Part shown: positions 1 through 11,422 of the stretch, one piece after another
How the letters are laid out: each line of letters starts with the position of its first letter
How positions within the stretch are numbered: position 1 is the first letter of the stretch
Origin: Pelargonium cotyledonis
Lineage: Eukaryota > Streptophyta > Magnoliopsida > Geraniales > Geraniaceae
Length of the DNA: 31,426 nt
Direction: 5' to 3'
Assembly: GCA_036897625.1 (NCBI GenBank)
Contig: JAYMTA010000325.1
Span: 1-31,426 of the forward strand
Notes under the pieces: model-generated
Told to the model about the DNA's origin: nothing
Databases searched by the model: none
Seen by the model: only the letters and a program-made list of their open reading frames with translations
Position numbers and translations under genes: made by a program

Positions 1-283
1 TCATAAATTAAAACTACAAGTGAGAAACAGAACAAAACTTAGGAATAAAAAGGCAGAGTAAAGCAGTGACAAAAGGGTTGAAAAGTAATTTTGGTCTCTA
101 CAATGCATGACACACCTCACATTCCCAAAGTACAAGCAAACAAAACACAAAACAAACTTGCATAGCATACATATAGGCAAAGAAAATAAAAATGGAGCTT
201 GTGGTCCTCACTCTCCTTCTCCTTTTTTCCACCTTTTTTCCCCATATAATTCCACCCACCATCACCACTCCACCACCGCCCTC

Positions 284-310
284 ATCTCTCTCTCTCTCTC
301 TCTCTCTCTC
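284..310 (+). repeat. (CT)n microsatellite in the SPL leader
   Basis: An uninterrupted run of CT dinucleotides lies about 50 bases before the SPL start codon, probably in the 5' untranslated leader. Pyrimidine-rich leaders of this kind are common in plant genes. A possible TATA-like string (catataatt) lies near 242-250, about 110 bases upstream of the ATG. Confidence 0.8.
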
Positions 311-359
311 ATATGATTCACTGTGCTTGTGTCTTGCTCTGCCACCACCACCATAGACG

Positions 360-2069
360 ATGAACACAACAAGCAATAAAGGTTGTGATGAGGGCAAGCA
401 GAGGCTGAAGGTGAAGAGGGAGATGGTGATGGGTATGGAGTACGAGGAGGCCTATGACCAGATGAATTCATGGGATCAAGAGGACAAGAAGAAAAAAGGG
501 GTTTTTCTGGGAAGTGGGTCTGCCAAGAAAGCCTCAGCTGCGGTTGCTGTTGGTGCGGCCATGAAGTGTTGCCAGGCGGAGAAGTGCACGTCTGATCTCA
601 GTGATGCCAAGCAGTACCATAGGAGACACAGGGTCTGTGAGCTCCATTCCAAGGCCCAATTTGTCATGGTGGGTGGAATCAGGCAGCGCTTTTGCCAGCA
701 ATGTAGCAGGTACTTTTTGCCTAATTAAAGTTTGCTTTTTTATGTGCTTTGAGTTTGTGGGGTATGCATTTCTTTTGCTCTAATTGTATGATCTTGTGTT
801 TCTGGCATGTGGGTTCTTCTCTGTTTTTGTCCTAATTGTGTGTGTATAGCTCAATTGTTGTTTTTGCTGTTGTTGTGGGCTTGTGGAGTTTTAGCTTGGT
901 TTTGTGGCTGATTGGCCATGACAGAGTGAGTGTTTTTTACTGTTGTTTTCAAGAGCTCCTATGTTTTGTTGAAATAGTGTGAAATGACTTAACTCATGCA
1001 AGTCAATTCCCACGTAGGTGGAAATGGATGCCTAGTCAGTAGTCACTCACTGGTAACTAGCAAGAGGTCATGGACTGTAAAGGTTGTATTTTTTTTCTTC
1101 TCATGAACTGGTCATTTCCCCAAGAGATTATTTCTATGGTTGAAAGAGAATTTTTGGAAGCATGGAAAGGGAAGTGTAGTGTGAAGGAAGCAGTTTATCA
1201 ATTTTGACAAATATTGAAAGTTAAAACATTCCATAAAAGTTGATTGGTGTATTTGGCCTTTCTGTCTGTAATTTCTCTCTCTTATTTTTTTTTACTATCT
1301 GTTTAGAATATGTTTATTATAACAGTAAATCCAATTTAAGGATAATACTATTTTACACAAGAAGTGTGCACAGAAGAAAGTGATTTAAAAGCACATAACC
1401 TGGACTGGATATGGTTCTAATCAGTTTCAATTGGTCTTTTTATTTGGTCTTTTTAGAGACTTTTGTGTCAGGATGATTCCACATCCTGTTTGTTGTGGTC
1501 AGGTTATGGTTTTGGACCTTTTAGGCTGTAAGATCTACACTATTTGAATTCATTTCTTTTAAGGACTAAAAGATATGCAATTCTGTCTCTAGTGCTGATT
1601 TTTATAATCCTTCATGTGCCCATCCATTTTACATGCAAACGCAAACACAAATCCTTTTGCTTATCTTAATTCCAGCCAGCATGTGCATGTTGGTTGTGAG
1701 ATCTATTGTCACTCTCACACTAACACGCTAAGGAACAATGTAGTATTGGGACATATATTATTCACATTACTGTTTGTTAATTGCGTTTCTTATGAACCCA
1801 TTTAGCAGTTACAAAGTTGGTATGTCATGTGCAGGTTCCATGAGCTGTTGGAGTTTGATGAGGCCAAAAGGAGTTGCCGCAGGAGATTGGCTGGACACAA
1901 TGAAAGACGCAGGAAGAGCGCAGCAGATCAGTCACATGTTGAAGGTTCAAGCCGCAAAGGAACAGACAGCCAGTTGAAGGATCTTGTTTGCGGGCAAGTC
2001 GATGAAAGGGGAAGAATTCAAATAACTATCCAGGAGAACGCCACGTATAAGCATTTCCAGATCAGATAA
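360..2069 (+). CDS. SPL3: SBP-box transcription factor, SPL3/4/5 class
   Basis: Two exons, 360-709 and 1835-2069, joined across one intron (gt at 710, ag at 1833-1834); the join restores a 194-codon frame. The product is a small squamosa-promoter-binding-like factor. The SBP DNA-binding domain spans about residues 69-144: a CCQAEKC start, the [10 protein letters not shown] and [20 protein letters not shown] zinc-ligand stretches, and a bipartite basic nuclear-localisation segment (KRSCRRR ... NERRRK). The intron splits the domain at the usual SBP position, inside the Arg codon of CSR|FHE. The acidic/lysine-rich N-terminus and the C-terminal TYKHFQIR tail are typical of the short SPL3 class, which promotes phase change and flowering (family knowledge). 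With a 3'-UTR miR156 site, it is probably age-regulated. SPL3, SPL4 and SPL5 cannot be separated here. Confidence 0.95.
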
Positions 2070-2083
2070 GAACTAAATACAGC

Positions 2084-2103
2084 TTGCTCTCTCTCTTCTG
2101 TCA
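2084..2103 (+). promoter_or_regulatory. miR156/157 target site in the SPL 3'UTR
   Basis: The 20-mer TTGCTCTCTCTCTTCTGTCA begins 15 bases after the SPL stop codon. It equals the usual plant SPL site except for its first base, which pairs with the 3' end of the miRNA and is tolerated. SPL3/4/5-type genes carry the site in the 3'UTR, whereas larger SPL genes carry it in the coding region, so the position supports the class assignment. Confidence 0.93.
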
Positions 2104-4265
2104 TCCCAGGGATGTGATATATATATATGGTAGTGATTTGCAACCAGTAGTGTTGTGTATCATATATGGTATTTAGGAGGAACACAAACCAGAAAAATTG
2201 TAACACCCATTTGATGGTTATAGGTTGCAATTTGTTGCTGTAAGCCAGTATATAGTCATTTAATTAACTCATGTTCTGTAAGGTCATATTCTGGTTGCGC
2301 TGAATTGCTAGCTATGCCTTGAATCACTGTCTCAAATCTTATACTTCTATGGAAATAGTTGAATTTCAGTGCTATATTTTGTGCAAGTTCAAGGAAGTTA
2401 GATGCAGTATGTTAGCATGTGAATGCAGTTCATGAGGCAGAGCCTATTATTAGTACATAGCTATGTGAGCGTGATATGAAGAAAAAACACTGCTAAAATT
2501 ATTGTAGCTATTTGTTTTATTCTTTTAGGGAACATTCTCCAAGGAGGAGAGGGTTGGCACGGACCCCTACATGTAAATAAAATAAAAACGAGGAGTACAA
2601 AACAAGACAGCCAATCTGCAGCATGATTGGCCTTCAAGAGACATGTTGAGAAGATGAAACAACATGAATAATGAAAGAAACACGAGCGAACCACATTCTT
2701 GAGAGGCCACAAAAGACGAATAAAATCATGACGACTCCCAACAAGGAGCTAAGAATTAGTCTCACTCTCATTCTCATCAATACAGCGACTCGATTTTTGC
2801 AGCTATTTTGTTTTCAACTTATGCACAAATGTGATGGATTTACTTTATTTCACTTTGTTATTTCAGTATATTGCTTTCTAATCTATAGCCTTTGATTCAC
2901 AGCTGATAATGTTGCTTATGCCAAATTTAAAATAGCCCAAGTTTGGTAATGATTGGAGGTTGGAACAAAAGAAAATGCATGAAAACAAGCCTCCCTCAGA
3001 ATTTAGCAGATTAAGTTCGCTTATTCATTGGATTCGCATTCATGGCTATGTATTGAATGTGGCTTAAAATATACTCAACAGCATTAGCAAAAAGACAAAA
3101 TATATCAATTCTAATTAAAATTACTTTTCTATAATCGAACACAAAGCTCCACTCTTTCAAGATGAATAGATGGGCCCAACTTTACAATCTAATTGTAGTG
3201 GACAACAGGCACATTCCAAGTTTTCAAGGAAGCTCTCTCCAAGGATTAGGCTTAAATTTGGACAAGCCTAGTTTATTTATTTATTTATTAATAATAGTAA
3301 AACTATAATTTTGACGTAGTACCATGCTTCAATCTAGTTTCAACAGAAAAAAAGATTTTGTTTATATAACCCAAAAAATATTGAATAATGTTTATTACAA
3401 TATGTGTTTTTCGAAAAAAATCAGTGTAACACTTCTTAAAACTGGTGATACGTGTTGATTTTTAAATATGATAACATTATTAATCAAGGCAAAATGTCTT
3501 AAGAAAAATAAAGTTGCGTATAAACATGCAAGTCGAATCTAATTAGCTAATCCCCCGAGTGACCTAATTTATTCTCATGATTTTGTAGTTTACCCACCCC
3601 TCATATAAATGTGTGATTGATTGACAATAAATGTATAATTTACCATTCTTTTTATTTTAAAATTTTCATGCAATAGCATTAATAAGTGACTATGCAGATA
3701 AATGTTCATTAGTCAATACAATTTAAACTTTATTGCTAGCTTTGAACATTTTGTTCCTAATCAAGTTACTTTTAACTACCAAATGGGTGCCCTAAGATTA
3801 GTTCAAATGATATTAAAAGTAATAACTGAGATTCAAACTCATGACTATCTGATATTCAATCCACATTTTTGAGTGTGTTTTGGACTTGCATAAAATAGAT
3901 TAAGACGCTACGTACGTGACCTTGCATGTTTCACATGATAAATCGAATTTATAATCCACAATCCACACCTATTTTTGGTCAAATTTACCCTAAATCCGAA
4001 TTTAAACTCTAGTTAATATTTACTTGTTTAATTCTTTCGGCCACCAACTTAGAAACAATAAAAACACAGTGCAAGAAAGTAGAAGGGAAAGTGCGTAAAA
4101 TGACCAAAACGGTCATATATGGGAAGGTGTCCACCGAGTCAACAGTGCGCCCATATTATTTTCCTTTTCCTTGCCACAAGTAACATAACATCTGATTCTG
4201 ATCTGCGCTACCAATTTATATGCATCTTTAAATTTAATGAATAAAACCAAAATAAATAAAGAATA
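2104..4265. other. AT-rich intergenic region between SPL and RING1A
   Basis: No convincing gene is seen. It starts with the SPL 3' untranslated and downstream region and ends with the RING1A promoter. A possible retroelement remnant lies on the minus strand near 2530-2700. A TTTA tetranucleotide run sits near 3270-3290. Other open frames here are short and lack family resemblance. Confidence 0.6.
2530..2700 (-). pseudogene. possible RNase H remnant of a LINE-type retroelement
   Basis: On the minus strand a short open stretch contains KANHAADWLS. This resembles the EANxxADWLA motif near the C-terminus of RNase H domains in plant non-LTR retrotransposons. The sequence around it does not resemble the domain clearly, and no ends or target duplication were found. 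The call rests on one motif and is tentative. Confidence 0.25.
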
Positions 4266-4267
4266 GA

Positions 4268-4292
4268 AAGAGAGAGAGAGAGAGAGAGAGAG
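4268..4292 (+). repeat. (AG)n microsatellite upstream of RING1A
   Basis: A pure AG run lies about 130 bases before the RING1A start codon, followed by a CTT-rich stretch at about 4325-4345. Both are probably in the promoter or 5' leader. Confidence 0.8.
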
Positions 4293-4418
4293 CGTCCCTT
4301 CTACCAATCTCCCCATCTTAATATTCTTCTTCTTCTTCTTCTTCGTCTTTCGGTTCTCGCGGTCTCATCTCAGCACCACTCGCAAATCACACCACATTTC
4401 ACGAACCAGCGCTCGCCA

Positions 4419-7400
4419 ATGCCTGCCCACAAGCGCTCGCTGTCCGAGAATCGTGACGACGAAGACCCCGTACACCACGCCAAGCTGTCCCGTCTCCAAC
4501 TACAATTCGACGACGAAGAACCAGACCAAGAGGACCACCACCGGAGCAACAGAGAAGATGAAAAGCTTGATGAGGATGCTGAAGAAGGTGGGTCACATCT
4601 CTTTCTCTCTCTGCACCTCTTTCCTCTACTGTTTGTTTCTGCTTGCATAATTTATACGCGGGTTGGTGTAAATAAATTTGATTTCGATGCCGACGGGTCC
4701 TGATTGATTTGCAATGTTTTTCAGATTCTGAGGATAGTTCATCTTCCGGACCTGACGAGAAACCAGAGTAATTAATCTCTTCTCCTTCTTCGTAGTGTAG
4801 CTGCTTTGTGTCTGTTTTGTTGTTGTTGCTGTTTTCGTGATCGTGGCTCTGCTGGATTTTTTTTCTCTTTTTATGTGGTTTTGGGGGAGTGGTGGATCAC
4901 TTGCGATTATTCTGCTTGTGGGTTTCGGTTGATTGCTCTCTGAGTGGAATGGGTTTTGTTTTACGGGAATGTTGGTGTTGTGTTTGTGCGATGATTTGTG
5001 TTTGTGCGATGATTTGGCATTTGGTTCCTACGTTCTTGTTCTGCTTGAACTCCAGACGCAAGAGGTGATTGCATGTGGTGATTCGTAACCTTTTTCATGA
5101 TTCTGCTTTCCAATCCTCACTGTTCACTCATGCTTGAGTTAGAAATTCTGCCTTCACATTTCGTGTTTCGAAGATTCTAAAAAAGAATGCAAATTATAGA
5201 TTGTTTTCTATTGATATTTATCCAGTGATGCTCACCTTTTAGTACTGACTACTGAATGCCAGCTCTTACATTCGTTGCCATAGTGGTTGGTTGGCGTTGG
5301 AATTTTTTTGCAGTTTCAATGCTTAACTTGGCTAAAATGTCTTGTAGCTATGTGTTTTAAATGTTGAGTGCTGTAAACTGCTCAATTCGACGAGAAGCCG
5401 TCAATGTTGTTCAGTCAGCTGTATGCCTTGGCCAGCCGGTCAGGTCAAACTAAGAAAAATAATTTAGTGGGAGTTTTGGATGAGCGACTAATTTAGTCGA
5501 AAATTTCTTATCTATCTGATGCAGCATGGATATCCCAGTTAATATGCATTGATGATCTGATGGAGTTACATGCAAATCTTTTCATCTTTGATTATAGTAT
5601 CTGCATCCAAAATGAGGCTCTTCTATATGGTTTCGAGTTAGATCTGGATATTGTGGCTCCTTTACATGAATTAAATTGGAGCCTGCTTTATGAATCTTTG
5701 CACTTACTGAATTAATTATCATGAAAAATCCTAGCTACGTGTTTCTTTGTTTTTGCACAACCTTCCCAAAATAGATTTAACTATTTGAGAAAGTGAATGA
5801 ACAATATTGGTAATGCTGATCGGCCTTGTTAAAACTTGCTATAGCTGGTCATTGCCAGCCAGGTTTATGTATTGAATTTATTGTAGTCATTTTGCTACTA
5901 GATTTAGCAAAAATGATGTATGATAAGCATGCTGCCAAAATATGACCTGTGAAGAGATGGGACAATTGGTATTAAAAAAAATATAGTAATAATATTGGCC
6001 CAATGAGCTAAGCTACACAATAGAGTCTAACTCTCCCCTTTTCCCATAACCCCTCCTCACTTAAAAAGATACTAATCCAACAGTTTATCTTCTGAGGATT
6101 GTTCGTTTCTTGTATTCAATTGTGCCTTGGTTACAAATTTCTAACTTTACAAACCTTGCTTTCTTTGCAGATTTGTCATAGTGGAACTGCCAGAAATTCG
6201 TAAGGATGTACAATGTCCGATTTGTTTAGGTATCCTTTCAATAAAGGAAAAGTTCAATATTTAAATCTAATCCCTCTCGTTAGATATGTTCCAAGTATGA
6301 TATGGTTAATTGTTCACGTTTGTTTTTGTTGAAGTATCACTCGTTGAAAGAGTGTGAAGTTAATGAATACTTGATATACTGGTTGGACTTCTACTTTTTA
6401 AATTAGGCTTTTAGGATGAAGTAAAAAAAAAATAAAAAAACATGGTATTAAAGTTATTCTTGGGTATATGGGGTCTATTTGTGTTGCCTCTTGTTAAATT
6501 TTGGTCCGCATGGAAAACTCATCATGTTATTTGGTTTGCACACAAGTAAAAGTGTTGAGGTATCACATTGGAAGAATGTAAAGTTAATGACCTCTAGATG
6601 TACCAATTAGGCCCTCCATGTGACAACTTAGGCTTTTGGATTGAAATAAAGTTTCACAACTCTCTATTAGTTGAACTTGTATAGCTTGTTACATGATTAA
6701 TAGAAATTATAGAATTAGAACTTATAGTTGTATATCACTAAATGCCAACTTTTCAGGATTGAATTTTACAAGCTGTTGGATGTTATCCAGGATATCTTGG
6801 TGAAGTAGTTTCCTTAAATGAATCATAACTTGACATCAAAATTGGAATTTTAGACTCAGCTGTATACTTGTGAAAGTCAGGACTCTCAGATTTGCAGACA
6901 GTTGCAGCACCATGCATCGTGCTCCTTAGCCTTAACAGTTAAATTCCAATAGCAAAAGAAGTACCTTTTGGGAGTGCTATCAGCAATTTTTGGTCTATAC
7001 TCCATTCATATGTTATGTATAGTGCATCAATACATATCCTTATGAAGGCACCAATAGCCCTCTCACTTTTGACGTTCCCTCTTTTACCCAAAGAGGTTTT
7101 CTGTTCTCATAATCAAATAGCCCATTATGAGTTTTAACCCAGCATGAAGGCTGAGGCGTAGAAACTCATGTGGTCTTCATGGATTGACTGAACCATATTC
7201 AGCTTCATGCCATATTTCTAGTCTGTAGTTATTCCTGTTTTAAGTTACCTTTAACACTTGCAGCTCACCTAAATTTTAGTTCATTAGCTGCATTCTCTTA
7301 TTTTTGCATCAATCCAGTATAAAAACAATGATAATGCTTTGATGGACAGGTATCATTAAAAAAACTCGAACTGTGATGGAATGTCTGCATCGCTTTTGCC

Positions 7401-10400
7401 GCGAATGCATTGATAAATCAATGCGCCTGGGGTAAAATTTCAATTGTGTTTATTTGGTTTAGCATAACTAAATTTTGTGAATGGTTGGAACATTAATCAG
7501 AGTTTGATTTCTGGGCTGATTCTTTCTTCCAGGAATAATGAATGTCCTGCTTGCCGCACACATTGTGCCAGTCGACGATCTTTGAGAGATGACCCAAACT
7601 ATGATGCTCTTATTGCTGCTCTGTATCCAGATATTGATAAGTATGATGAGGAGGTAAAACTTGATTTTCTTCTATCTTTTTATTTATTTATTTAAATTTT
7701 CTTTGTGTTTTATGCAAACCATAAGCTACTTTTTTTTTTTTCTTTTGTCTTGTTTTTGCATATGGTTCAGGAATTGGCTTTTCGTGAAGAGGAGAGGAAT
7801 CGCAATAAACAGGTCAGACTTGAGTGTTTCTTACATGCTAATGTGTATTATGTTATGTTTGTGTCGGTGTGTTTTTCTTGCATGCTCCATTGTTTCCCTA
7901 AGAAAATAGTCATCATAGAAACCATTGATTATGTCTTTATCATAGATGTCCTCACCATCATGCTTAGATATTATGTATTCATTTGGGATTTACAGATTTA
8001 CATGATGCCACCCACATTTGTCTGTTAAATTAACTCAAATTAATGGCTTCTCAACAGTTATCAAGACCATTTCTGTAGCTAACTTTGTTCTAAGTGATAT
8101 TAGTTGGATGCCAGCCATGTTTGTCATGCTATGCTTTTATTCTCATCATGGCCATTTCTGCCGAGAAATTGATCCCTAGGATGCTTAAAAGAGTACACTA
8201 TCTTGTGAGGTTGCCCATTTGTTCTAGATACTGAGCTTCAAGCCTTCAAATGTGACTAGATTTATCATGTAGGGATGCAGGATCCCTATGGTTACTTTTT
8301 TTTTCTTCTATCAGCATAAAGTAATATATATTAATGACAGAGAGGACTGAGTTTCCAAGGAGGAAAAGCAGCCTTAGTCAAGGTACAGAGAATATAGAAG
8401 GAATCAGATGCTACGTATGCAAGAGATTGATTAACATAACACATTGCCGAATGGTCTAAAGTAGATAGAATACATAGACCAAGACCCAATTAGTGTTATT
8501 CACTGCTGACTTCCTTTGGTTACTGATGAGACTTTGCATTGTATCTACTGAATTGCGTCCATATATTTACATGTATGTCATATCAAATGTCAAGTTTAGA
8601 ATGTTCAAACTGTACCTGTTGGCTGTTGGATATAAAGAGAGTTTTACGTAGGAAAAATATGAAAAGAATAATCTGCATATAAATGTGCAAGCCAAAACCA
8701 AACTAACAAAGTTGACCTTTTAGTTTGGAAGCTTGAATGTCTTATCTAGCCCTCTTATTGCTATTGAGTGATGACTGTGTACTAACATGTTTCTTGTTGT
8801 TGCCATGTGTTTTCATCCATTCTTTGCTGGACAGATTCAAGCAGCCATTGCCCAAATTTCTCAAAGGCAAACAGAAGCTTTGGTTAGAAGACGTGCCTTG
8901 GGTAAAGATACAACAGGTGCATTTACCACTAGATCACAACGCCGGAATGCTCATTCAAGAAGGAGGCGTAACTACCGTAGTATTGAACAAGGATCTGAAG
9001 ACAACGAGGATGAAAATGACAATAATGAAGGAAAATACTCATCTTCTACTGATGAACGCTGTCCAGAAGTCAGGCAACGGAGGTACAGGAGACACCCAGG
9101 AGCTCGCCCACCTCAGCCTTCTCCATCTGCTGCCAATTCAGATGGCGGATGCCTTGAAAATGATATAGAAACAAGCAGAGAGGGCAGAGGGATTTCTCCT
9201 GGGGTGGTATGGAACCCAGAGATGCTTGCTTGGGGTAGGGGTGGTGCTCGGAGTAATACACGCCATAGTGGTTCAAATAATAAGAGTTCCCGTACCAGTC
9301 GGTTATCTAAGATAACTGATCATATACGGAGCATTGAAGAAAACACCAATGAGGTATAAAGAATGCTGTTGAACTTTTGTAGAGTCAAGACTTCGATTAA
9401 GTTGGCAGCCATAGGTATTCGCTGCTTGACGTTCTCACTATGTGGTACTTTCAAGGGGAGATGCAGTAAATTTCCTTCCAGAAAGCTCTGCAAGGATCAA
9501 TCTGGGTCCTTGGTGTTTTTCCTGAGCTGATTCTTTTTTGATTTAGCATGGATAATTTATGCAGGTTTGAAGTTTGTTATTAATGACTCTTTTGTTTGCA
9601 GTTACTTGTTCCTATCATGCTTATTTCTTCGGATACAAAAAGAACACCAAGTTTACAGCAGCTGCACCATCACTGCCTGCCATGTTTGTCTGTTAGACAC
9701 CTATGCGAAGTAAGATTTCTCTCCTGCTGCTTTATTTTAGACAGTTATATCACCTTCCCTATGTCTGTTTATTTAGGAGTTACCTTGCACAAATCAAGGA
9801 AAAACAAAACTGGCTGGGCATGTTTGATTTTTTCTGTGTTATTTAATAGCCCTAGTGTCATCGTGTTTCCATTAGAAACTTTATAATACACGTAAAGCAG
9901 CGACAGGCTATCTCCAATATATTCACATGTTTTCTCCAAGTGTGTGTTCCTTTTCTAACCCTGATGTTGCAAATATTGAACACAGTACATTGCTTGCCAA
10001 ACACCCTTACGAGCTGAAGATATTGAAATGTTGGCGGTAAAAGGGAATGACAATATATTTCATGACAAGCCTATTCTGAACCCTTCAGAATTGATGAATG
10101 ATCCGGATCTTCTTTCCCTGCTAGTAAATGATTGCAAAGATAAGCTGCAAATTCTGGAAGAACAAGAAACTTTGGCAGGCCTTGAAGCCAAATTTAGTTA
10201 CGTCAACCATTATTTGGTGAGTATGATTATGCATTGTGTGTTATTTGTACACATCTACTAAGCATTACATTTCCGTGTCTTGGAACTCAAATCCAAAACA
10301 CCAATAAACTACTTTTAGACAGTAGGTGGCGTTTTCTGTTGCAAGAATTAAAACTTTGCATTCAATTGTGTTTCTTCTGTTTATTACAGTTTCTGGCGTA

Positions 10401-10452
10401 TCGACAGAAAGAGAGTGCAGAGCAAGTACAGGTGGAAGTCGCCGTTAGCTGA
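4419..10452 (+). CDS. RING1A: RING1-type Polycomb E3 ubiquitin ligase, copy A
   Basis: Ten exons: 4419-4587, 4725-4767, 6171-6229, 7350-7431, 7533-7653, 7771-7812, 8835-9353, 9602-9709, 9986-10216, 10390-10452. All introns are GT-AG and the join is one 478-codon frame. After an acidic N-terminus (MPAHKRS start, Asp/Glu/Ser-rich to residue 71) comes a C3HC4 RING: C86, C89, C102, H104, C107, C110, C122 and C125, with the flank RRSLRDDPNYDALIAALYPD typical of RING1/BMI1 proteins. The middle (about 185-345) is basic and Ser/Asn-rich. The C-terminus (about 346-470) is the ubiquitin-like RAWUL domain, seen as RTPSLQQ, SVRHLCEYIACQTPLRAEDIEMLAVKG, and KLQILEEQETLAGL. Plant RING1 proteins act in nuclear PRC1-like complexes that monoubiquitinate histone H2A (family knowledge). 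A second, damaged copy lies at 15029. Confidence 0.93.
8289..8524 (-). mobile_element. possible short retroelement insertion in RING1A intron 6
   Basis: About 220 bases (8297-8516) start with a T-run and are flanked by the direct repeat TGGTTACT (8289-8296 and 8517-8524). A T-run at the left end plus a short target duplication fits a retroposed insertion lying in the minus orientation, such as a truncated LINE or a SINE. No coding motif is seen inside. An 8-bp repeat can occur by chance, so confidence is low. Confidence 0.35.
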
Positions 10453-11422
10453 GAATGTGGCGTCTAATCTGCTGTTGCAAGGAAATGAGATACCATAATT
10501 AAGAATCCCAATTGAAGATGTTATGGATGTAAATTTATAGGGTGTGGACTGGAGTTGGAGTTACAAGACAGTGTATGGAAGTGAGAATCAATGCATTATT
10601 GTAGTGTATACACAATTTATTTTATAGTGTTGCCTTTCTTGGCTTCCCTGATTTGAAGAAAATAATAGGAAATCTTGTTATATGTGACACCAAATCAAAT
10701 GTCAAGTTATTGCTCTTATTTTGGCCTATGCTTATACATATTATCTGATGAGTTTTATTTATTCACAATACAACGGATTTAGGTTTTACCTTTAATTTAT
10801 ACAACTATATTTACATATTAATACATGTCTAAATTAGTAACTTCATATTTTCAACCCATTATAAAACTCATTTTGAACTACCCTTTAACTTGTGCGCTGG
10901 ATGACTATGTCAGTCACAAAATGTCAACGTCGAAGGTGACGCTATTGGCATCTATGGTGATGGAAATGACCTTGATATCATAATTCACAATAAACCGTGT
11001 GTATACGCCTTTACGCATAGTCTAGCGATAGCGCACTCCTGTATACATGCATCTTTACGCATAGCGCAATCCTTATATCACCTTGATGCATTTTAGGAAG
11101 TACTAACCCCTGTCCTAAAAGTTAACGAGGGGGCAAACCAACATGCCTTTTCTTTGTACTTATATTGTTTGTAATTCTAACCCAAAAAATAATAATGTAA
11201 TCCGTTTAAAAGATATAAATCTTCATTATTTTTACAATTAGCATATTTTAATGTACTAGTGACATTGCAAGGAGAAACTAAGAGAATGACAAGAAATGAT
11301 TAAATTTATACATTTAACAAAATAAGAGTATTGGTTTCGGTTCCTCAACATACAATGGCCCTTTTTCATCAGTTAATCATACGCGCCATGACAGACAGTG
11401 ATCAAGTAGTGCCTATGAACAT
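10453..11422. other. intergenic region between convergent RING1A and UXT
   Basis: Contains the 3' untranslated regions of two convergent genes. AT-rich, with a short imperfect direct repeat around TTTACGCATAG (near 11010 and 11052). I see no gene in it. Confidence 0.6.

Noticed and set aside
98..471. Minus-strand open frames over the SPL leader and first exon
   Set aside because: They are low-complexity translations of the CT run and shadows of the SPL exon, with no family resemblance.
1614..1977. Open frame covering the end of the SPL intron
   Set aside because: It is the SPL second exon read in another frame or with intron sequence; the spliced SBP frame is unambiguous.
7477..7695. Separate small RING-like gene inside RING1A
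   Set aside because: It is exon 5 of RING1A with intron read-through on both sides.
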